This document shows positions 57,819-64,000 of a stretch of 64,000 nt of DNA, in pieces. A program made the position numbers and the translations under genes. The first letter of the stretch is position 1; each line of letters starts with the position of its first letter. The stretch comes from Earliella scabrosa (Eukaryota > Basidiomycota > Agaricomycetes > Polyporales > Polyporaceae), in assembly GCA_022605405.1 (NCBI GenBank), contig JABYQQ010000006.1:620001-684000 (forward strand), in the 5' to 3' direction. The notes below the pieces were generated by a model. It worked only from the letters and a program-made list of their open reading frames with translations, ran no database searches and was not told the origin of the DNA.

Positions 57819-60045
57819 ATGGCGTCGACGACAGCGACGGCGCCCTCATCGCTCGAGGTCTCCCTCAGCACGACGTCGGCGGCGCGCGTGGCTGGCGGGA
57901 ACAAGCCTCCCGCGTGGGCTCTGGTGGACTTGCGCGATGACAGCGGCCCTCACGGTGAGCCCGATCGTCAGGTACCTCCAGCCACCGCTCCAATCCTCGT
58001 CACCGATGGTCCCGTCTCCGTCGCGTCCTGCGTGTTGCCTTCAAAGCCTCCGAGCATGTCGACGCCGCAGGATTTCAAGTTCTTGAAGGAGCTGGGTTCG
58101 GGCTCATGGTCCACGGTGCGTAGCAGTTTGTTCGACGCGCGAGCGATCATTGCTGAGAGGACTGCAGGTTATGGAAGCCGTCCACACGGGGACGGCCAAG
58201 CGGTACGCGGTCAAGATCCTCAGCAAAGCCCAGTTGATCCGGCAGAAGAAGGTCAAGTACGCGAGCGTCGAGAAGGACTGCCTTGTCAAGCTCTCAGGCA
58301 GTCACCCTGGGATCGTGAAGATGTATGCTGCTTTCCAGGACGAGACGTCCCTCTGTGAGTGTCCGAGATGATTTGGTGCACACCGCTATCCCTGACATAG
58401 AGACCAGACTTTGTGCTGGACCTTGCACCTCACGGCGACCTTGCGGACCTTGTCAAGAGATATGGTTCCCTCTCCCTGCCATGCGCGCAATGGTATACTG
58501 CGCAGATAGTCGACGCGGTGCTTTGGATCCACAGCAAGGGTATTGTTCATAGGGATGTCAAACCAGAGAACATGCTACTAGATAGCGAACTCAGGGTCAA
58601 GCTCACCGACTTTGGCTCGGCATATATCTCGCCGGATGGTGACCTTTGTGAGCATCCTTATGACCTCCACTTAGAATGAGCCTCACAAGCCCTGAAGCAC
58701 CTCGGTCCAGTACCTTCGTCGGAAGCGCTGCATATGTGTCACCGGAATTGCTTAACAGGTCGTCCAAGACTACCAGCAGTAGGCATGTGCATCCACAAGT
58801 CCATCTCATTTTGGAGCTTCTAACCAGGCTCCCTTTAGCTCCGACATATGGGCCATAGGGTGCACGTTGTACTTCATCGTCGCAGGCACCCCTTGCTTCG
58901 CATCCATCAACGACTACCAAAGCTTCCGCAAAATTGAGGCACTCGACTACACGTTCCCCGAAGGCTTCTACGATTCTGCGAAAGACCTCGTGCAGAAGCT
59001 GCTCGTACGTCATGCCTCTCCTCGCTCCCCATGCACATCCTAACTGAGGCCCAAGGTTCTGGATCCCTCCGATCGGCTCGGCGTAGAACCCAAATCCTCC
59101 CCATCGCAGCTGCGTTCCCATCCCTTCTTCTCCGAACCTAGCTCCCTTCCGTGCACGGGCCTCCCCGCGACCAACCGCATTAGCTGGGAGGCGCTATGGA
59201 CAGATCCTCCGGTCCCGCCGGAGACAGGAATTATCCAGCCTGCTCCCTCCGCGTTGGCCGCTGATGAAGGTGACGACCTATGGGATGACATGGTCCATGA
59301 GTTCAGCCTCGTCAATGTCCGACCTCCGAACGGCGGTGGACCCGTCTCACCGCTACGTGTCCCTCTGCCCCCTCCTGTGGACGTACCCCCAGATGTCGTA
59401 CCTTGCGAAGTGGTCGAGACGGTCCACCCTGATCCGGATACGATGTCTCCGAACGGGGGCCCTGCCGCACCCGATGACGAGGACGAAGATGCCGACGCTG
59501 CCGCGCTACGAGCGAAAGACTGGTCAGTTCATCTAGGCTATCACTCAATGGCGGTCATCGGTGTCTGAGAGCCGACGTTGCACTCCGCAGGTCTAGCGTG
59601 GTGTCCCCGGACGAGACCATCCGTCGCATCTCCTCCGTCAAGACCTCAATACGCAAGGGACTCGTCAAACAGCCGCGCCCATGCGCCCTTCTTCTCACAT
59701 CTCGGCCGCGCATTCTCTGCGTCTCCCTGGACGAGAAGCATAAGGCCCCCAAGGCGTCAGACGTGAAGCATGCGCTGGAGGTGCGCAGTCAAACCGGCGG
59801 CGCGTCGCCCCCGAGGAGTCCGAAGGGCGAGAAGCCGGAGGTGGTCGTGGCATGCAAGATTGAGGACCCACAGCGCAAGCTTGTGGTGCAGTCAGTGAGT
59901 CGACCCGATTCAATTGCGGCATGTATGCGCTGGTTTGAACTTACCTGGCTTGAAGGGGGAGAAGGACTACGTGTACGAGTTCGCCGATGACAAGGCGCTT
60001 TCCTGGTGGGCGCGGGAGATCTCCGCTCTCCTAGGGCCTGTATGA
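57819..60045 (+). CDS. PDK1-type protein kinase (Pkh1/PDPK1 family)
   Basis: PDK1 kinases phosphorylate the activation loop of AGC kinases downstream of membrane lipid signals. The start MASTTATAPSSLEVSL at 57819 is chosen over other in-frame sites. The kinase domain has ELGSGSWSTV (Gly loop, split by an intron), YAVKILSKAQLIR (ATP Lys), VHRDVKPENMLLD (catalytic loop), TDFGSAY (DFG), FVGSAAYVSPELL (a typical PDK1 activation segment) and DIWAIGCTLYF, ending in DPSDRLG. The C-terminal PH-like domain includes VSPDETIRRISSVKTSIRKG, PRPCALLLTSRPRILCVSLDE and, after an intron, GEKDYVYEFADDKALSWWAREI. The stop is TGA at 60043-60045. All key residues are present. Confidence 0.92.
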
Positions 60046-63015
60046 CGCCTCACGGCGGTGGGCAATGCGGTTGTATTTTTGGTACTCGTGGCACGATACG
60101 TTGTACTGTCCCAATGGTTGTACAGGAATTTTTAGACGCGACGTTGCACTCGGTTGTCACTGTCAAAGGTGGTTGTACACAATGACTTTGGATGGCGGAG
60201 ATGTGAAGACCCGCCAGCCTGTCGCTCTGTAACATACGCCTCTGTCGGTCGCCGTCTATCCGCTAGGCGACGACAGCCCTATGGATGCAGGCAACGAGTG
60301 CGGTTACTGTCTCAGTTTCATGTTCCGTCTTGCTTACCGGACATTCGATGTCGGATATACGGACATTCGCGTCTAATCATCCCGTGACACCGACTCGCCC
60401 ACACAGATGATCCATGTTCTTAGAGCTCGTGGCATTCTTCTTCGCCGCACAGCCGTGGCAACGTCTCCTCTCCACCTCCATTCCACCTCCACACAGCCTA
60501 CAGGGCAGTAGTTCTATCCACCTGGTGCCCTCACTCAAACATTCCTGCAGGCTTCCCGTGGGCCGTGGGTCGTGGTACGACCCCTTGTATTTATCCCGAT
60601 AATCAGCTGCGCTCCTCCACGCGGACCCCGTCGGCGGAAGAGTGTCCTGCGCCACTGGCACCTCTCCCGGCGCCCCCCCCCTGCATGTGCGTGTCTGGGG
60701 CGGTGTCCATATGGCAGTGACATCTCTCCGACAACGTAAGACAAAAATCGGCACAAGCGTTACGTCCCACCGTCCTCGCGCCAGCCATGTGGATCCGATA
60801 CGCTATCCCGCACATGAGCTGCGGCAGGGCGGTAGGCACCCCTGGGTCCGCGCTTCATCTGGATGTGCATGCGCACACTCCGGTACCGCGTATTACGGCG
60901 CGCTCCCCCTGCAATGCCCGCAGCCCACCCGACTCGCCTGGCCCGCACCCCCGGAGGCGCGTCTGCCTCCAGGCGGCGGGAGTGTAGATTGACGAAGAGT
61001 ACGTACGGAGACGTAATGGCACGCGCAACATATTTACGTATTTATTTGTAGGTCCCCTCCCGCTGATGTACAGGATAACCTCGCCCGATCCGCACGCCTG
61101 GCAGCCCGCCGGCAGATACAGGGGCCTCAGAGCCCCCAGGTCTGCCGCGTCCAACAGGGGAGTGTGCCCTAGTGTGCCCTACTCACTGGCAAGTGTGGAT
61201 ATTCGGGGAGTCGGACTCGGATGCGCCTGAGACAATCCGATGAGATGTTCGGGGTACGTAACGGCCGTGTTGAGCTCATCTTGGACAGCGTGTTGAGTCA
61301 AGTATCAACTTAGAATGACACACACCCATGCGCCGTAGGGCGTATAGTGACACAGCGCGCGAGAGGCGTGGACGCCATATGGTGGACTTCGTACCGTTCA
61401 TCACGCTCCTAGGATCCCGAAGCAAAGCGCGCTATTTGTGCCACTCGGTGGCGAGGCAGCCCGGCGATGGCCAGCGGTCTCCACAAAATTAAGCTGCACT
61501 TCTGGGAAGCATGTTCCGTCATTGGTCGGGAGGGAAGAAATGCTCACCCAGAAAGGAATTTGCGTACTTGGGATGCGCAGCATCGATGTGCCTGTCTTCC
61601 CTGAGTTGCCATCCGCCCCGCTTCGCCCTTGTCAACGAACACAGGCAGGGAAAAAGATAGAATCTCGGAGTCATAGGGAGAACTCGTACCTATCGGTGCC
61701 AGCCCGCTAAGTGCCCACAGCGTATTGCGGGCGCGATTAATGAGAGGATCCTATTAATGCGAGGGCCTTCGACCTGACACGAACGTCGATAGGCAGAAAG
61801 CCAATACACGGCCATCCGCATCTATCAACCATCGACTTCGACACATCTATCTCTTCAACAACATACGGAAGCATCAGCACGAGCACGACTGGGCGGTGCC
61901 CGGCCCTCTGTCACTGATCCACCGCTCAACGTACCTGATACGTCATCTCAGCTATTCCAGTGGTACGAGAAGCTCGGGGCCAGTAGCGGGTAAATGGCAG
62001 GCCCCCTGGACCCCCCAAATGTCGCCGCCGCTCTTCTAGCACAGGAAGCCCGGTACCGCCTCTCAGCATCCGCCGCAATTGAGTCTGTCCTCCGACCCCG
62101 TTCCGGTACCCGTCCTGGGATCTGAGAGACTCCAGCTGCCCGGTGTGGGCCGGTCCATCTGGGCTGATCGTCCCGCGGCCCGTGAGATGGGAACGGCGAC
62201 GGATGGGCGTACCCACGCCGCTATTGCCTCCGACTCGGTTGGGGTGCGACGCGGGAGAGCACTCCGCTCTGCGAAGCCGGCGGAGAATGCTCGCGGATGG
62301 GTACAGAAGGAGCGGTGTGGGTACACGTGTGCGTGGGGTGAATGAGACCGGCTGGTCGTGAGCACGGACCGCGACTCCTGTAGCTTGGCGTTTGCGCAGC
62401 TGCGAGGGAGCGATCTCGGCTGTGAATGTCGCTGGTGGTTCAAAGACTGGATAGTAGTCGTGACTCGCGTGTCGTCGGGAAGGTTGTGTGCGCCAAGGCG
62501 TGCGCCGTGTGAGCGCGCGGCATCTACATTGAAAGGCGGTTGCTTGTGGTCGACAATGTTGTGTCGCTGGCCGCGGAGTGATCTATGTGTCGGCGCTGCG
62601 CTATGTTTCCCTTGCGTTCTTGGTGCCTACAAGATCGATTTCCGTCGCCTCGATGAGACGCCCGATCATTGAAGGAGCCTATCAAGACAGAGGCGTACCA
62701 AGCCGACCAATCAGCAGGGCCAGCGTCACATATGCGCCTGTACCAGATACACGACCATGCGGCGTTAGCGTGAGACGGCTCTGACCGACCGCCGTGTACA
62801 CGCAGTCCTTTACGGGTGGCGTACATCCGGGGGGTTCCCTTCCATTCCAAACGTTGACGGGACTCGCTTCTTGACCTATAGTGGTTCCTCACCTCAATTC
62901 CGGATGTCAGCCCGCCCGAAGTGAGACAATGGATGGATCGAAATAACGAAATTGCGCGGACGGTTCCCAAGAACATATCGGATGAAGCAGCCAAATATCA
63001 GGGTACATACAACAA
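60046..63015. other. Gene-poor region
   Basis: About 3 kb. A minus frame at 60377-60754 carries CRLCGGGMEVERRRCHGC, which resembles a four-Cys zinc motif, but it lacks any other support. No tRNA, transposon end or clear gene was found. Confidence 0.35.
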
Positions 63016-63706
63016 TCATTGCATTTTGGTCATTTGCGCCGCCATGGCCGCGATGTGCACGGTCGCCTGCCACCAGACCGCGAAGCCCAGGCCAACGATG
63101 CCGTGGAGCGTGCCCCAGACCACCTCCGGCGTCGCACGCCACCTGCACGATGCGTGAGTTCCACGTCAAGCGATGGTGCGAGCACTTGGAAGACGTACGA
63201 CTCAGCAACCGGACCGAACGAGTGAGGAATGAACCGCGGCGCGTTGAAGAGCACGGTGGAGCACGTAGCATGGTAGATGCAGAGCGCGATAGCCAGAGCG
63301 CGTTTCCCAGGCAAGAATTCTTTGACGATCTACGTCACTGGGATGGCATGGAATGAAGGGACGTGTGCGACTCACCGGCAAGACCAAAGCACAATAGCGC
63401 CGCGATGCACGTACCGGCGACGAGTGCGGCGTACAGCTGCATGGACCCTCCGTGATCTGCTTCACTCCGGTAGGAAGACAGCACCGCACCGCACCTTAAT
63501 GAATACTATCGTCGTGTTGTTGAGCTGCAGAAAGGGGAGACTGAGAGGCGACCAGAGACCCTGGATGGCCATGGGCACGTCGAGCGCGATATGCAACAAG
63601 AACACGACCGACCTGGCGCGCGACACGATAAGCCTACGCCGTCCTCTTGTATCGCATATTAAAGCAAGACTTACAACGGATGCCTGGCGGGGAACTGCTG
63701 TGCCAT
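63016..63706 (-). CDS. Small four-helix membrane protein, unknown function
   Basis: Five exons can be joined in frame from MAQQFPARHPL (63706) to AAQMTKMQ (stop at 63016-63018), giving about 150 residues. Hydrophobic stretches lie in SVVFLLHIALDVPMAIQGLW, LYAALVAGTCIAALLCFGLA, ALAIALCIYHATCSTVLFNA and VVWGTLHGIVGLGFAVWWQA. Motifs such as NTTIVFIK, APRFIPHSFGP and WGTLHGIVGLG recur, as I recall, in small uncharacterised Agaricomycete membrane proteins. The intron acceptors (TGCAG, CAAAG, TGCAG) all give phase agreement. The function is unknown. Confidence 0.7.
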
Positions 63707-64000
63707 GCTGGACGACGTTGAGAGAGGACCGACAGCGGACGGGAGTGGCGGGCGGAGGCAAGTGCGTCGGGCGCAGCGCCACGACCTCGGGCGCTCAGGC
63801 ACTTGGCAGATAGCGCCACGTGGCACGCCCGATCTCCGATGAGATCGTGATCGTCGGCTTGTTGGGATGATCGCGAGTCGTGCCCAACGAGCATCGCCTC
63901 AGCTCCTGCAAGAACGATGGACACGCCGTTCGAGGACGATCATCGCGTTCTGCATTCCGGCGGTGCAAATCGGCGGGAAGGTAGATGCAATGCTTCTCAA
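63707..64000. other. Window edge upstream of membrane protein
   Basis: About 290 nt that should carry the promoter of the membrane-protein gene. No gene seen. Confidence 0.3.

Noticed and set aside
60377..60754. Possible zinc-finger protein (CRLC...CHGC)
   Set aside because: The motif is a single four-Cys chance-like match in a GC-rich frame with no surrounding conserved sequence.
1..64000. tRNA, rRNA and CRISPR elements
   Set aside because: I looked for B-box-like GGTTCGAAT sequences, rRNA signatures and regular spaced repeats and found none. The only spaced repeats are the PEP2 exons.

Overview
The window is nuclear DNA from a filamentous basidiomycete, most likely an Agaricomycete. The signs are many short (about 50-70 nt) GT-AG introns in most genes, a run of related cytochrome P450 genes, a HET-domain gene, a Crinkler-like NTPase gene, DUF3455 secreted proteins and genes on both strands with no operons. 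No tRNA, rRNA, CRISPR or prokaryotic element was seen. Gene models were assembled by eye from reading frames and splice signals, so inner exon edges are approximate unless stated.

Layout. 1-9.4 kb: MSH6 (mismatch repair), a CFAP20/BUG22-like gene, and an unknown NLS-rich protein. 9.8-18.9 kb: an accessory block with a Crinkler-like P-loop NTPase, a decayed duplicate of a repeat-peptide gene, an SRPK-like kinase, and two intact-looking N-terminal regions of a paralogous pair of secreted multi-peptide precursor genes, called PEP1 and PEP2 here. 20.5-32.6 kb: alpha/beta hydrolase, DUF1295 membrane enzyme, F-box protein, a small unknown, SWI3/RSC8-type chromatin remodeller subunit, and a PPR-like (probably mitochondrial) protein. 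33.9-52.7 kb: three related P450 genes, interleaved with an intronless HET-domain gene and two DUF3455 secreted-protein paralogues. 54.5-64 kb: a stand-alone Nup96, a PDK1-type kinase sharing its promoter region, a gene-poor stretch, and a small four-helix membrane protein.

The most interesting system is the PEP pair. Both genes encode a signal peptide, a conserved domain with the pattern CX2CX42CX2C, and then a run of short Trp-rich peptides each ending in KR/RR-type dibasic Kex2 sites and followed by E/D-P/A-E-A spacers. PEP1 carries 11 units in one long exon; PEP2 carries 9 units, each in its own phase-0 exon. One PEP2 exon has a TGG-to-TAG stop. The layout resembles alpha-factor precursors, which basidiomycetes are not known to use; the function is unknown.

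A second notable event is a 439-bp MITE-like element inserted in the first exon of the middle P450. Its ends supply a GT and an AG that would let the insert be spliced out in frame, a possible newborn intron.
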